Positions 8,825 to 17,340 of a stretch of 64,000 nt of DNA are shown piece by piece (positions within the stretch are counted from its first letter, which is position 1; every line of letters begins with the position of its first letter). The DNA is taken from the NCBI RefSeq assembly GCF_009695915.1, contig NZ_VUMZ01000002.1, forward strand, positions 62,001-126,000, in the 5' to 3' direction. Made by a program: the position numbers and the translations under genes. The notes beneath the pieces were generated by a model. It did not search any database, was not told the origin of the DNA, and was given only the letters and a program-made list of their open reading frames with translations. Source of the DNA: Hornefia butyriciproducens. GTDB lineage: Bacteria; Bacillota; Clostridia; Peptostreptococcales; Anaerovoracaceae.

Positions 8825-9521
8825 CAGAATTCTGGTGGTGGACGACGATCCCGATATCCGGAAGGTGCTGTCGGTGCTTCTCGGCAGCGAGGGATTTGCC
8901 GTGGAGGAAGCGGAGAACGGCCGGAAGGCGGTGGAGCGCGTGCTTGCCGGACCGTCGCCTGATCTGATGATTCTGGACATCATGATGCCCGGGATGGACG
9001 GGCTGGAGGTCTGCGCCAGGGTGCGGGAAACTTCGTCGGTTCCTATTTTGTTCCTCACTGCGAAATCGCAGGATCAGGACAAGGTGGCGGCGTATACCAG
9101 CGGCGGCGACGATTTCCTGGTGAAACCGTTCTCCCAGACGGAGCTGCTGATGAAGGTGAAGTCCCTTATCCGGCGCCACACGGAATATAACACGTATCCT
9201 GCCCGTTACGCGGACGAGAATACACAGGTGCTGGCGGAGGACGTGGTGGTGGATATCCGGACCCGCTCTGTGCGCCGGAACGGCACCCGGATCAACCTGA
9301 CCGACAAGGAGTTCGACATTCTCCGGTACTTCATGGAGCATCGGGGAGAGGTGGTGCAGAACAAAGATCTCTATGAAAGTGTCTGGGGCGAGAAATATCT
9401 TCCGTCCGCCGGGAACACGATTATGGTGCACGTGCTGAACCTCCGGAAAAAGCTGGAGGATGATGTGCGCAAGTCGAAAATTATCAAGACTGTCTGGGGA
9501 AAGGGTTACCGGATTGAATAA
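8814..9521 (+). CDS. OmpR/PhoB-family response regulator
   Basis: A DNA-binding response regulator. I start at ATG 8814 because AAGGAG precedes it and the receiver begins at once (RILVVDDDPDIRKVL). Phosphoacceptor Asp 55 lies in ILDIMMPGMDG, with the Thr of FLTAK and the Lys of VKPF also present. The C-terminal winged helix (residues about 130-235) contains LTDKEFDILRYFMEHRGEVV and the typical end VWGKGYRIE. It overlaps the histidine kinase start by eight bases. The partner kinase follows, so this is a complete two-component system. Its target is not evident; the TIM-barrel gene downstream is cotranscribed. Confidence 0.93.
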   Translation: MSHNRILVVDDDPDIRKVLSVLLGSEGFAVEEAENGRKAVERVLAGPSPDLMILDIMMPGMDGLEVCARVRETSSVPILFLTAKSQDQDKVAAYTSGGDDFLVKPFSQTELLMKVKSLIRRHTEYNTYPARYADENTQVLAEDVVVDIRTRSVRRNGTRINLTDKEFDILRYFMEHRGEVVQNKDLYESVWGEKYLPSAGNTIMVHVLNLRKKLEDDVRKSKIIKTVWGKGYRIE

Positions 9522-11208
9522 ATGCAGAGCGAAAATCAGATACTGGTGGCGCCGGCGTTATCTGTCGCTGAACTTCAAGCTGATCGTGGCTGTGCTTGTT
9601 GCGGCGGTATTCGCGGTCGGCGGGTTTCTGGCGTCCTCTGTGCTTGAAGACTTTGTTGCGGAGAAATATTATCTCTCGGACAAAGCCAGGGCGAAGGCGG
9701 TCGGGGAACGCTACCGCGAACTGAAAGCCTTTGTGAAAAGGAATCATGTCAGGGCGACGGATACGCGGGCGCTGCAGAAATGGCTCGCAGGGAAAAGCTA
9801 TACTCAACTGCTGGTCTGGGATAATAACAAAGACGTGTTCAGCGGCGGCTGGATCGTGGATTCCAGCGATACACGAGGTGCACAGGATGGCAGTCTGACG
9901 GTGCAGAAGAACAGAGCGAGAACGACAGAATCGGATACTATGAAGCATCTGAGCCCTGAAGACTTCAAGGAGGATGTCTATAACCGATACGTGACGTTTG
10001 CAGACGGGACGTACTATACATATATTAATGTCAACGGGGAGAAGCGATGGTACTATATCATGGATATAGTTGCGATCTTAATTGCGGCGGTGCTTTTCCT
10101 GATGACTATCCTCATCTATAACAGCAGGGTGCTGGAGCGGGTCAGCGACCTTTCCGACGCCGTCCGGAAAATCAGCGAAGGAGATCTGAACCGGCGCATT
10201 GTTCCGGGACATCGGGACGAGATCGGGGAACTGGCTGCGAGCGTGGATGTGATGCGTACCGCGATTCTTGAGAAGATGGGAAATGAGAAGGCAGCATGGG
10301 ACGCCAATACACAGCTGATTACTTCTATGTCGCATGATATCCGGACGCCGCTGACCTCCCTGATCGGCTATCTGGATATTATTGAGAGCGGAAAGTTTGA
10401 GTCCCGTGAGGAACTGGACCGGTACATAGGATCCTGCCGGGAAAAGGCGTTCCAGCTGAAGGATCTTTCCGACAGGCTGTTCCGGTATTTTCTCGTTTTC
10501 GGCAAGCAGGAGCAGGAGATCAGGCTGGAGCGGATGGATGCAGGAATTCTGTTTCAGCAGCTTCTGGTGGAGCATGTGGCGGAGACTATCGGCTGCGGGT
10601 TCAATGTGAATCTGCAGTACAATGTGCCGGAGGGGTTTCTGGTGGATGTGGATATCTCATCCATGAGGAGACTCTTTGACAATCTGTTTTCAAATATCAT
10701 GAAGTATGCGGATCACTCTTTCTCTGTGGAAATAAAGGCAGATCTGATTCTGGACAGAATCAAGCTGGTGCTGCAGAATCATATCCATGAAGAGGCGAAG
10801 AAGGTGGAGAGCACCAAAATCGGTGTCCGGACCTGCAAGCGGCTCTGTGAGGACATGAACGGCGCCTTTCACGCCATGGAAGAGGAGAAGATTTATACAA
10901 CAGAAATCCTGTTTCCGGTGGTGGAGATGAATGTTACGGAGGATGCGCTGGACCGGCAGCTTTTCGGAACGGCGGAGGCATCTCCGGGACAGGAGCGACC
11001 GGTGTCAGATCCGGAGGAACCGGCATCGGAGCCGAAGCGATCGGAGTCTGAACCGGCAAAGACGCCTTCGGGGGCAGATGATATGAACGGAATATGTAAT
11101 CGGGCAGGCCGCATGGACAATGCATATGACGATCAGCCAGGTTATGCAGATAGTGCAGATAATGAAGGGGGATGCAATGATGACTTACAAGGACATACCG
11201 AGAATTAA
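9514..11208 (+). CDS. Membrane sensor histidine kinase with atypical ATP-binding region
   Basis: I choose the TTG at 9514, overlapping the regulator's stop, because it follows an AAGGG and is the first possible start after the coupled gene. TM1 is at about residues 16-38, an extracellular sensor at 40-175, TM2 at about 177-200, HAMP at 200-250 and an H-box SMSHDIRTPLTSLIGYLD near 270. The catalytic domain keeps an N-box (NLFSNIMKYA), but the usual DxGxG G1 box is absent and the G2 region reads STKIGVRTCKRL where GxGLGL is expected. A Glu/Pro/Ser-rich tail of about 80 residues follows. The atypical lid resembles that in several Firmicute kinases, so activity cannot be excluded. Confidence 0.85.
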   Translation: MNKCRAKIRYWWRRRYLSLNFKLIVAVLVAAVFAVGGFLASSVLEDFVAEKYYLSDKARAKAVGERYRELKAFVKRNHVRATDTRALQKWLAGKSYTQLLVWDNNKDVFSGGWIVDSSDTRGAQDGSLTVQKNRARTTESDTMKHLSPEDFKEDVYNRYVTFADGTYYTYINVNGEKRWYYIMDIVAILIAAVLFLMTILIYNSRVLERVSDLSDAVRKISEGDLNRRIVPGHRDEIGELAASVDVMRTAILEKMGNEKAAWDANTQLITSMSHDIRTPLTSLIGYLDIIESGKFESREELDRYIGSCREKAFQLKDLSDRLFRYFLVFGKQEQEIRLERMDAGILFQQLLVEHVAETIGCGFNVNLQYNVPEGFLVDVDISSMRRLFDNLFSNIMKYADHSFSVEIKADLILDRIKLVLQNHIHEEAKKVESTKIGVRTCKRLCEDMNGAFHAMEEEKIYTTEILFPVVEMNVTEDALDRQLFGTAEASPGQERPVSDPEEPASEPKRSESEPAKTPSGADDMNGICNRAGRMDNAYDDQPGYADSADNEGGCNDDLQGHTEN

Positions 11209-11908
11209 CGGAACATTGAGAGCCAAGTCGATTCAGATGCCTGAGGTGATCTGGAGCGCCAAGGGGATGGTGGTGCTGGGCCGCAGGATTAAATCCTGCA
11301 TTTTCACTACGGACATCGCCATCATACGTAATTGTAATGCGGATGCGGTGCTTGCTGTATATCCGTTTACGCCGCAGCAGATCATCAATACGACGATTAT
11401 CAATACCGCGTCGATTCCTGTGTTCTGCGGCGTGGGTGGCGGAACGACACAGGGCGTGCGAACCGCGCTGATCGCCAAGGATGCGGAGGCAGACGGCGCA
11501 TACGGAGTAGTTGTCAATTCGCCGATGAAGAATGGAAATATCGAGATGATCAAGAGAGTAATCGATATTCCGGTCATCGCTACAGTGGTCAATGAAAATA
11601 CAGATATTGAAGCACGGCTGGATGCGGGAGCATCAATTCTGAACGTATCTGCCGCGGCTAAAACGCCGGAGCTGGTCAGACATATCCGTGCGGAATTTCC
11701 GGGGGTGCCCATCATTGCCACGGGAGGGCCCACGGACGATACCATCCGGGAGACCATCGCGGCGGGTGCAAACACGATTAGTTATACTCCGCCGGGACTG
11801 GATGACATCTTCAGCGCTATGATGACGGAATACCGAAAGGAAGCGGCCAGAGTGGATTCTCCGGAGGAGAAGGAAATGATTCTGGAGGAGATGCTGGAAC
11901 TGATTTAA
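11177..11908 (+). CDS. Beta/alpha-barrel protein, putative hydrolase or aldolase-like enzyme
   Basis: A protein of about 243 residues with alternating strands and helices typical of a TIM barrel. Glycine-rich phosphate-site-like loops are IIATGGPTDDTI and the turn CGVGGGTTQGVRT; the repeated strand ends (AVLAVYP, YGVVVNSP, VIATVVNEN, SILNVSA) also fit. It resembles ThiG/KDPG-aldolase-like barrels annotated only as hydrolase in Clostridia; no reaction can be assigned. I start at 11177 because AAGGGGGA sits just upstream and an earlier ATG would extend it with unconserved residues. It overlaps the kinase gene by 32 bases, so it belongs to the same operon. Confidence 0.7.
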   Translation: MMTYKDIPRINGTLRAKSIQMPEVIWSAKGMVVLGRRIKSCIFTTDIAIIRNCNADAVLAVYPFTPQQIINTTIINTASIPVFCGVGGGTTQGVRTALIAKDAEADGAYGVVVNSPMKNGNIEMIKRVIDIPVIATVVNENTDIEARLDAGASILNVSAAAKTPELVRHIRAEFPGVPIIATGGPTDDTIRETIAAGANTISYTPPGLDDIFSAMMTEYRKEAARVDSPEEKEMILEEMLELI

Positions 11909-12516
11909 TACGGGCGGCGCAGTTCTTTCCCTGCTTTGAAGGAACGGCGCGATCTGTTTTCAGAGGAATAACGGCGTTCTTTAGCTCCGTTGCGGTGCGC
12001 CCGCCTGTAGAAATGTCCCGAGGCCGTGCAGGTCAGTGTGACCGTTTTGTGGATCGTCTGCACCGCCTCTCCGTTTTCATAGCGTTTGGCGGTTGCGGAT
12101 GCAATGGCCCTGTTCCTGACTTTCCTGGCGGTGCGATTGGATACTTTCCATCTTTTGTTCCTGGATTTGGCTGTGACTCGGGAGGAAAGGCAGGTCGAAG
12201 AGCCTTTGCCGTACCGGAAGGTGCCGGTGACTTTCACAAACCACAAAACGGAGCCGGATGCGCTGCGGTAACGTGTGGTTTTGGATTTTTTCACAGTATA
12301 GACGCCTGACGGAGCAAAAATCCTTGACGAGGTAAGCGCTCCCGGCTGGCTCGGGGCGGTCTCGACGATGGTTTCATAATAACTTCCGTCAGGAAGCCGC
12401 CGGATGCTGATACTCTGTTCGCCGTCTGCAGCGAGGATCGGCTGAACCGTCAGGAACAGCAGGAAAACAGCGGTCAGCAGTCCTGTTATTTGGATTGTCA
12501 TTCTTTTTCTGCGCAT
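11905..12516 (-). CDS. Exported protein of unknown function
   Basis: A 203-residue protein opening with a clear signal peptide (MRRKRMTIQITGLLTAVFLL, cleavage after ILAA-D near residue 30) and a good SD (AGGAGAAG). The mature part is rich in Ser, Thr, Arg and Tyr with regular strands (VTGTFRYGKGSSTCLSSRV, KTVTLTCTASGHF). Two cysteines in these strands could form a disulfide. The C-terminal 35 residues are very basic. I do not recognise a family; the pattern resembles small immunoglobulin-like exported Firmicute proteins. The gene converges on the TIM-barrel gene, overlapping its end by four bases. Confidence 0.6.
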   Translation of the reverse strand: MRRKRMTIQITGLLTAVFLLFLTVQPILAADGEQSISIRRLPDGSYYETIVETAPSQPGALTSSRIFAPSGVYTVKKSKTTRYRSASGSVLWFVKVTGTFRYGKGSSTCLSSRVTAKSRNKRWKVSNRTARKVRNRAIASATAKRYENGEAVQTIHKTVTLTCTASGHFYRRAHRNGAKERRYSSENRSRRSFKAGKELRRPY

Positions 12517-12605
12517 TTTTCTTCTCCTGTGATTGGATGTGTATGCTCGTTCAAGTGATTAAATATGTATATTTTTCAGATTTATATCAGTCCGTGCGGT
12601 GAGAT

Positions 12606-12995
12606 CTATTCGATTACAGTTTCCTCTGTCACCGCAATAGAGTCGAGTCCGGTGTAGAAATTATAGAAAACAAAACCAATTTTCGCTGCCGACAGTATGA
12701 AGGCGACCAGAAGAATCACTGCCAGGAAGCGGCGGAAACGTTTCCATCGTCTGAGGTAGCGGTAAAGATCTTCATTTTCCATCGCGTCCAGATACGATTT
12801 TACGACGTCCTTCGCCGAGCCGAATCTGCTGGTAATCTCTGAGATTGAAGCGTTTGCATGCTCCTCGGCGTACATTCGGATCTCTCGCTGCAGCGCTTTT
12901 ACATAGCGGCGCTCCGCCCCGGCATAGACTGGAAACAACAGCCGTATATTTCGAAAATAGGTGTTCAGTTCAGTGTCAAGGGTGCTTTTTTTCAA
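12606..12995 (-). CDS. HAAS-like (DUF6120-type) membrane protein, paralogue 1
   Basis: A 129-residue protein with an N-terminal helical region (ELNTYFRNIRLLFPVYAGAERRYVKALQREI), a segment SEITSRFGSAKDVVKSYLDAM that is the hallmark of HAAS-type domains, then one TM helix (FLAVILLVAFILSAAKIGFVF) and a short outer tail. Such proteins usually sit next to PadR regulators and are thought to act in signalling or envelope stress. It is about 40% alike by eye to the gene at 13224-13613, from which it is separated by a tandem repeat, so the pair is probably a gene duplication. Confidence 0.75.
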   Translation of the reverse strand: MKKSTLDTELNTYFRNIRLLFPVYAGAERRYVKALQREIRMYAEEHANASISEITSRFGSAKDVVKSYLDAMENEDLYRYLRRWKRFRRFLAVILLVAFILSAAKIGFVFYNFYTGLDSIAVTEETVIE

Positions 12996-13030
12996 ACCGT
13001 TTCAACCTTCCTAATCTTCCTGCGGTATTC

Positions 13031-13203
13031 CGCGGAATTCACCGATAACTCGCAGCGCAGTGCCTGCGACATTTCGCGGCGTTCTCCGGCAGCTCACGAC
13101 TCGTGCCTGCGGCCTTCCGCGGCGTTCTCCGGCAGCTCACGACTCGTGCCTGCGGCCTTCCGCGGCGTTCTCCGGCAGCTCACGACTCGTGCCTGCGGCC
13201 TTC
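13031..13203. repeat. Tandem repeat, three identical 43-bp copies plus one decayed copy
   Basis: Copies start at 13075, 13118 and 13161 and are identical over 43 bases. The block at 13031-13074 is a diverged copy sharing CGCGG..TTC and GTGCCTGCG. It fills the gap between the two paralogous membrane-protein genes. Confidence 0.9.
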
Positions 13204-13223
13204 CGCAGCCGCCCGGCGACAGA

Positions 13224-13613
13224 CTATCTGCTCCCGGTCAGAGTTGTGACAATGCGGGGGTGGTGGTTACAGATGTATCGGGAAACTTCGACCATTCCCC
13301 ATTGGACCTCTACGGTAAGAATGACCAGCAGCATGATGATGACAATGACGCGCCGGATCATCCTCCATGCGGAAAGATGATGAAAAAGCTCCGATGTGTC
13401 CATGGCGTCCAGATAGTTGGAAACCACGTCCCGGGGTGTGCCGAACCGCCGGATGACTGCCTGCAGATCACAGGTTTCGCTCTCCTCCGCAAAGGCGAGG
13501 ACCCGTTCCCGGAACATGCGCAGAAACTGCTTCTCCCGCCGGGTGAAGACGGGCATCAGAAGACGGATCTGGCGGAAATAACTGCTGAGCTCCCGTGACA
13601 GTTTCCTGTTCAT
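13224..13613 (-). CDS. HAAS-like (DUF6120-type) membrane protein, paralogue 2
   Basis: This 129-residue protein parallels the 12606-12995 product: ELSSYFRQIRLLMPVFTRREKQFLRMFRERV at the start, then VIRRFGTPRDVVSNYLDAMD, then a TM helix (VIVIIMLLVILTVEVQWG). I start at ATG 13613 because GGAGGAG lies upstream and the codon overlaps the PadR stop (ATGA). Translational coupling to padR suggests that the regulator controls its own operon together with these two proteins. Confidence 0.8.
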   Translation of the reverse strand: MNRKLSRELSSYFRQIRLLMPVFTRREKQFLRMFRERVLAFAEESETCDLQAVIRRFGTPRDVVSNYLDAMDTSELFHHLSAWRMIRRVIVIIMLLVILTVEVQWGMVEVSRYICNHHPRIVTTLTGSR

Positions 13614-13966
13614 TTTCCCTGCTCCTCCGGCAATGTGTCGCATTCCAGAATTCGCTGGATGCCGCGGGTAATCTGACGGTAATCATCCAAAAGGACAGCG
13701 AGACGTTCCCGTCCGGGGTCCTCAAGATGATAGTACACCCGGAGGCGGCGTTTTCCGACGATGACCTCCCGCTCTGAAAGATACCCTTTCTCACGAAGCT
13801 TGTAGACAGTGGGATACAAAGTACTTTCCTGCACGTCAACATCGCCCCCGGAAATCTCCCGGATCAGACTCGTCAGCTGATACCCGTATAGATCTTTCTT
13901 TTCTAACAGATAGAGAACCAGCATTTCCACGGTTCCCATCTTAAAACTGCTTCGTCCTCTGGCCAT
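13610..13966 (-). CDS. PadR-family transcriptional regulator
   Basis: A 118-residue winged-helix repressor of the short PadR type. The fold starts MGTVEMLVLYLLEKKDLYGYQLTSLI, the recognition region is ESTLYPTVYKLREKGYLSE and the wing is RLRVYYHLEDPGRERL; the C-terminal helix for dimerisation is short. The first gene of an operon with two HAAS-like membrane proteins, a very common PadR arrangement in Firmicutes. Its likely operator lies in the divergent promoter region 13997-14077, where AGTATA-type repeats are seen, so it may also control the esterase gene. The inducer is unknown. Confidence 0.9.
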   Translation of the reverse strand: MARGRSSFKMGTVEMLVLYLLEKKDLYGYQLTSLIREISGGDVDVQESTLYPTVYKLREKGYLSEREVIVGKRRLRVYYHLEDPGRERLAVLLDDYRQITRGIQRILECDTLPEEQGK

Positions 13967-13996
13967 AGGAATCCCTTTCGTTATACTTTCTTCTTC

Positions 13997-14025
13997 AGTA
14001 TACAGGAGATAATATGAATAAACAA
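13997..14025 (-). promoter_or_regulatory. padR operon promoter with AGTATA repeats
   Basis: Minus-strand TTGTTT, 17 bases, TATACT. AGTATA/TATACT words recur at 13982, 13997 and 14041, as expected for a PadR operator overlapping its own promoter. Confidence 0.6.
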
Positions 14026-14048
14026 TACTTTTTAAAACATAGTATATA

Positions 14049-14077
14049 TTGACAATAGAGAATATTTTGATTAAAAT
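14049..14077 (+). promoter_or_regulatory. Promoter of the esterase gene
   Basis: TTGACA, 17 bases, TAAAAT. It is divergent from the padR promoter, 24 bases away, so one repressor could cover both. Confidence 0.7.
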
Positions 14078-14120
14078 GAAATGAAAGCAATCTCAGAAGG
14101 CAGACAGGAAAGGGGTTGGA

Positions 14121-15182
14121 ATGAGAATATCATCAGAAAGGAAACGGGTAAACCACAGGAGGGGACGGCGGCTTGGGGCCGTCATTCTTATTCTCGCGGC
14201 TGTGGCGGCAGGCTGCGGCGCGGTTCTGCACCATCAGCAGGTGACAGAGCAGAGGAAGGCGGAAGCTGCGGCGAGGAAAGCAGCGCTGCAGAAGGAAATG
14301 ATAACAGAAATTCAGCAGATGCCGTCATCATATAAGAGCAGCGCCGACCGGCGCGGAACACTGACGACGATTGATTATGACACACAGCTGATCGACGGAA
14401 GCGGACGGACAGTTCGGAAAGAGGCGACCGTATATCTGCCGTATCACTATGACTCTTCGAAAAAATATAACGTACTCTACCTTTGTCACGGATACGGAGG
14501 CTCTGAAACGACCTGGCTCGGTACGAAGCTCCTTCCGCACACGTTCAAAAATGTCTTGGATAATATGATCGGGAACGGGAAAATTGCGCCGCTCATCGTC
14601 GTCACCCCGACGTATACAAAGGAATATACAGACTATTACACGGAACTGAACGGCATGGTGGATGAAATCGCAGATTACCTGATGCCGGCGGTAGAGAAAA
14701 AATACAGCACCTATGCGGCGGATACGACGCCGAAGGGGTTTCGCGCCTCTCGCGGACACCGGGCGATCGGCGGCTTTTCCATGGGCGGCTGCACGACCTG
14801 GCGGGCGTTCCGGGACCGTATCGGCTATTTCAAATATTATCTGCCGATCAGCATGCCTTTGTATTACGACGAGGCAGGATATAATGAGAGTGAGAACGCC
14901 GCGACTTCGCCGGCGCTTGCTGAGTCAGCGCGTAAATCCGGTTACGGAAAGGACGGCTATTATATCTTCGCGGCTTCCGGCAGCGACGATTTCATGTGCG
15001 CGGCAACAAAGGGCGTTGTGGACACCCTGAAGGGTTATCCCGACGTGTTCACATACACGGACACCGGGTTTTATGATGGGAACCTGAGCTTCACCGAGTT
15101 CGCCGGACGCTCCCATCACTACTACTATACCTATCCGTATCTTTACAACGGGCTGATGCGTTTCTTCCGGGATTACAAATAA
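14121..15182 (+). CDS. Exported alpha/beta-hydrolase esterase (feruloyl-esterase/esterase D-like)
   Basis: A 353-residue serine esterase of the carbohydrate-esterase-1/esterase D group, probably outside the membrane: a basic start then a hydrophobic helix (LGAVILILAAVAAGCGAVL, residues 18-36) whose AAGC could also be a lipobox. The domain has YLPYHYDSSKKYNVLYLCHGYGG (oxyanion strand), the nucleophile elbow GGFSMGGCTTW, an acid in AASGSDDFM and the catalytic His in GRSHHYYYTYPYL. Such enzymes cut ester-linked groups from plant xylan or similar polymers; the real substrate is unknown. The ATG follows AAAGGGG. Confidence 0.85.
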   Translation: MRISSERKRVNHRRGRRLGAVILILAAVAAGCGAVLHHQQVTEQRKAEAAARKAALQKEMITEIQQMPSSYKSSADRRGTLTTIDYDTQLIDGSGRTVRKEATVYLPYHYDSSKKYNVLYLCHGYGGSETTWLGTKLLPHTFKNVLDNMIGNGKIAPLIVVTPTYTKEYTDYYTELNGMVDEIADYLMPAVEKKYSTYAADTTPKGFRASRGHRAIGGFSMGGCTTWRAFRDRIGYFKYYLPISMPLYYDEAGYNESENAATSPALAESARKSGYGKDGYYIFAASGSDDFMCAATKGVVDTLKGYPDVFTYTDTGFYDGNLSFTEFAGRSHHYYYTYPYLYNGLMRFFRDYK

Positions 15183-15184
15183 AA

Positions 15185-15217
15185 CAGCGTCTGCCGGAAC
15201 CCGACGGGCAGACGCTG
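15185..15217 (-). terminator. Terminator for the toxin-antitoxin operon (hairpin shared with the esterase gene)
   Basis: An 11-bp perfect stem (CAGCGTCTGCC with its complement) around an 11-base loop. On the minus strand it is followed by TTTTATTT, so it best ends the toxin transcript; on the + strand no T-run follows. Confidence 0.65.
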
Positions 15218-15218
15218 C

Positions 15219-15488
15219 CTATCTGTGTCTGTATACCTCTCTGCGATGAGCTATCTCGAAAAGAAAAATCGATATCCGCGTATCGTCAATCTCGGCAAAC
15301 AATCTGTAGTCTCCCACTCTGTACCGCCATATGCCGCTGAGATTTCCGGTGAGAGCTTTTCCGTGCTGCCTCGGGTCGTCACAATCCACAAGATTCTTCA
15401 CAATCCAGTTCCTTATGACCCGGGATGTGCTTTTATCTAATTTCTTCAGCTGTTTCACTGCGGATTCACTGAACTCGACTGTATACAC
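15219..15488 (-). CDS. RelE/ParE-superfamily toxin
   Basis: An 89-residue basic protein with the RelE fold signature: VEFSESAVKQLKKLDK, then VDCDDPRQHGKALTGNLSGIWRYRVGDYRLFAEI and an end FEIAHRREVYRHR. The Arg in WRYRVGDYR and the terminal basic residues match RelE-type mRNA interferases, which cut mRNA in the ribosome. The start lies three bases after the antitoxin stop. Toxicity is inferred from family only. Confidence 0.9.
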   Translation of the reverse strand: MYTVEFSESAVKQLKKLDKSTSRVIRNWIVKNLVDCDDPRQHGKALTGNLSGIWRYRVGDYRLFAEIDDTRISIFLFEIAHRREVYRHR

Positions 15489-15491
15489 GGT

Positions 15492-15716
15492 TTATACCTC
15501 CAGCATTTTCCAAACCTCGGTATGGTCATATCTCTTCTCGTTTTTCGACCTGTTCAGCGCGTTGAGAATGCGATCCTCGTCGAGTGAGAAATCAGCTTCA
15601 ATTTTTTCCATGACAGCATCCCTGATAAACTGGGATAAGTTGAGATTGTTGACTGATGCATACTCATGAATCAGCTTGTTCTCCTCAGGAGATACTCTTA
15701 CCGATATTGTGCTCAT
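15492..15716 (-). CDS. Antitoxin, ribbon-helix-helix type (RelB/DUF6290-like)
   Basis: A 74-residue protein whose N-terminus (MSTISVRVSPEENKLIHEYA) forms the ribbon of an RHH DNA-binding domain, followed by LNLSQFIRDAVMEKIEAD as the helix pair. The C-terminal part (ILNALNRSKNEKRYDHTEVWKMLEV) is the expected toxin-binding tail. It is the first gene of the module, with the order antitoxin-toxin, and probably represses its own promoter through the palindrome at 15735-15746. Confidence 0.9.
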   Translation of the reverse strand: MSTISVRVSPEENKLIHEYASVNNLNLSQFIRDAVMEKIEADFSLDEDRILNALNRSKNEKRYDHTEVWKMLEV

Positions 15717-15734
15717 AATGTCACCCCTCCCTGC

Positions 15735-15777
15735 ATTACTTGTAATACATTATATCTTCGTTTACCAGATCTGTCAA
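15735..15777 (-). promoter_or_regulatory. Toxin-antitoxin promoter with palindromic operator
   Basis: Minus-strand TTGACA, 17 bases, TATAAT (a perfect consensus) at 15749-15777. A palindrome ATTAC-TT-GTAAT at 15735-15746 sits just past the -10 box, where the antitoxin would block initiation. Confidence 0.8.
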
Positions 15778-15794
15778 GTACTCACTATTTCACG

Positions 15795-15829
15795 AAAAAA
15801 GGAGTGTGAAGAACAACTCCTCACACTCC
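15795..15829 (-). terminator. Terminator of the purine permease gene
   Basis: Stem GGAGTGTGA with TCACACTCC around an 11-base loop. On the minus strand six T residues follow. Confidence 0.85.
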
Positions 15830-15846
15830 ATGAAAATTATCCTTTG

Positions 15847-17208
15847 TTATACAACCAGGGTGATGATGCGGGCCACGAACAGGAAGAAGCAGATCCACAT
15901 GATTCCGTTGATCTCCTTCGCTTTTCCGGTCAGAAGCTTCAGCAGCACCCAGGAGAGCATACCGAACATGATTCCGTTGGCGATGGAATAGGTGAAGGGC
16001 ATCATGACGATGGCCATGAACCCGGAAACGACATCCGCCAGATCGGTATCTGTGTCAAACACCATGTTCTTGACTGAGCTCAGCATCAGCAGGCCGACCC
16101 AGAGAAGTGCCGGCGTTGTGGCGAAGCTGGGGATTGCCAGGAAGATGGGGGACAGCAGCAGGGAAACAAAGAACAGTACGCCTGTGGTCAGTGAGGTCAG
16201 ACCGGTTCTTCCGCCGGACGCGACGCCCGCGCTGGACTCGACATAGGAAGTGACTGTGGAGGTTCCCATGCAGGCGCCTGCGACTGTTCCGATGGCATCG
16301 GACAGCAGAGCCTGTTTGGCTCTCGGGAGTTTGCCGTTCTCATCCAGAAGGTTGCCCTTGGAGGCGACGCCGATGAGAGTTCCGGCGGTATCGAAAATAT
16401 CAACGAACAGGAAGGAGAACACGATGACGACGAAGTCCATGACGTGTGTGCCGATCCAGTCGAAGTCGAATGCGAACAGGTTCATCTTGGCAGGCAGGAA
16501 TCCGCCGGCAAAACTCGGAATCAGAGAATAGACTCCTGCGTCAATATCTACCTTGTACCAGCCTGCACCCTGCGCGATAATTCCAAGGATCCAGGTGGCC
16601 AGGATTCCGATGAGGATGTCTCCCTTCACCCGATAGTGGTGAAGAACGGCGATGATGATCAGACCGATCATGGCCAGGACGAATTCCGGAGAGCCGACCT
16701 TGCCCATGGTGACCAGTGTGGACTGATCGCCGATCACGATGCCCGCACCCTTCAGACCGACAATGACGATGAAGAGACCGATTCCGGAAGTGATGCCGTA
16801 TTTCAGGTTCATCGGGATGTCGTTGACCAGTTTTTCGCGGAACTGGGTCAGAGAGAGCAGGATGAAAATGATACCTTCACAGAGTACCGCCGCCAGAGCG
16901 ATCTTCCAGGGATCCTGAATGCCTGCCTTGGCCATCGGAACGCAGACGCTGAATGCGAAATAGGCGTTCAGGCCCATGCCGGAAGCCAGAGCGACCGGAT
17001 AATTTGCGTAAAATGCCATGATCAATGTGGCGAATCCGGCGGAGACAGCGGTAGCCGTGAAGACTGCGGCGCTGTTCATACCGGAGGCGGACAGGATGTT
17101 GGGATTAACGGCGAGAATGTAGACCATCGCCAGGAAAGTGGTCACGCCGGCGGTAACTTCAGTCCGCACATCCGTGCCATTCTCCTTCAGCTTGAAAAAT
17201 TTTTCCAT
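15847..17208 (-). CDS. NCS2-family purine permease (guanine/hypoxanthine type)
   Basis: A 453-residue transporter with about 12-14 TM segments that brings purine bases in with protons. It begins MEKFFKLKENGTDVRTEVTAG, typical of the AzgA/PbuG-PbuO branch, and continues TFLAMVYILAVNPNILSASGM. TM3 carries the small-residue stretch NYPVALASGMGLNAYFAFSV, and the substrate-site helix region has DIFDTAGTLIGVASKGN with the buried acid. SD AAGGAG and ATG are well spaced. The gene stands alone with its own promoter and terminator. Exact base specificity cannot be read from sequence. Confidence 0.92.
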   Translation of the reverse strand: MEKFFKLKENGTDVRTEVTAGVTTFLAMVYILAVNPNILSASGMNSAAVFTATAVSAGFATLIMAFYANYPVALASGMGLNAYFAFSVCVPMAKAGIQDPWKIALAAVLCEGIIFILLSLTQFREKLVNDIPMNLKYGITSGIGLFIVIVGLKGAGIVIGDQSTLVTMGKVGSPEFVLAMIGLIIIAVLHHYRVKGDILIGILATWILGIIAQGAGWYKVDIDAGVYSLIPSFAGGFLPAKMNLFAFDFDWIGTHVMDFVVIVFSFLFVDIFDTAGTLIGVASKGNLLDENGKLPRAKQALLSDAIGTVAGACMGTSTVTSYVESSAGVASGGRTGLTSLTTGVLFFVSLLLSPIFLAIPSFATTPALLWVGLLMLSSVKNMVFDTDTDLADVVSGFMAIVMMPFTYSIANGIMFGMLSWVLLKLLTGKAKEINGIMWICFFLFVARIITLVV

Positions 17209-17255
17209 AAACTCTTTCTCCTTTTAGTTGAATGAATGATAAAAAGACACTAATT

Positions 17256-17285
17256 ATTATATACGCCTTCAGAAGGCGGATTCAA
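17256..17285 (-). promoter_or_regulatory. Purine permease promoter with operator-like palindrome in the spacer
   Basis: Minus-strand TTGAAT, 18 bases, TATAAT. The spacer holds a perfect 7-1-7 palindrome (CGCCTTC, one base, GAAGGCG; 17264-17278), a likely repressor site. I see no purine riboswitch core in the leader. Confidence 0.65.
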
Positions 17286-17340
17286 GAAGTTATTCGTCTC
17301 TGCCCTTCGGAAATGACGAATATTTTTTCGGTTTCAGCAA

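Noticed and set aside
13031-13203. CRISPR array, from the regular repeats
   Set aside because: The copies are directly adjacent with no spacers, and no cas genes are present.
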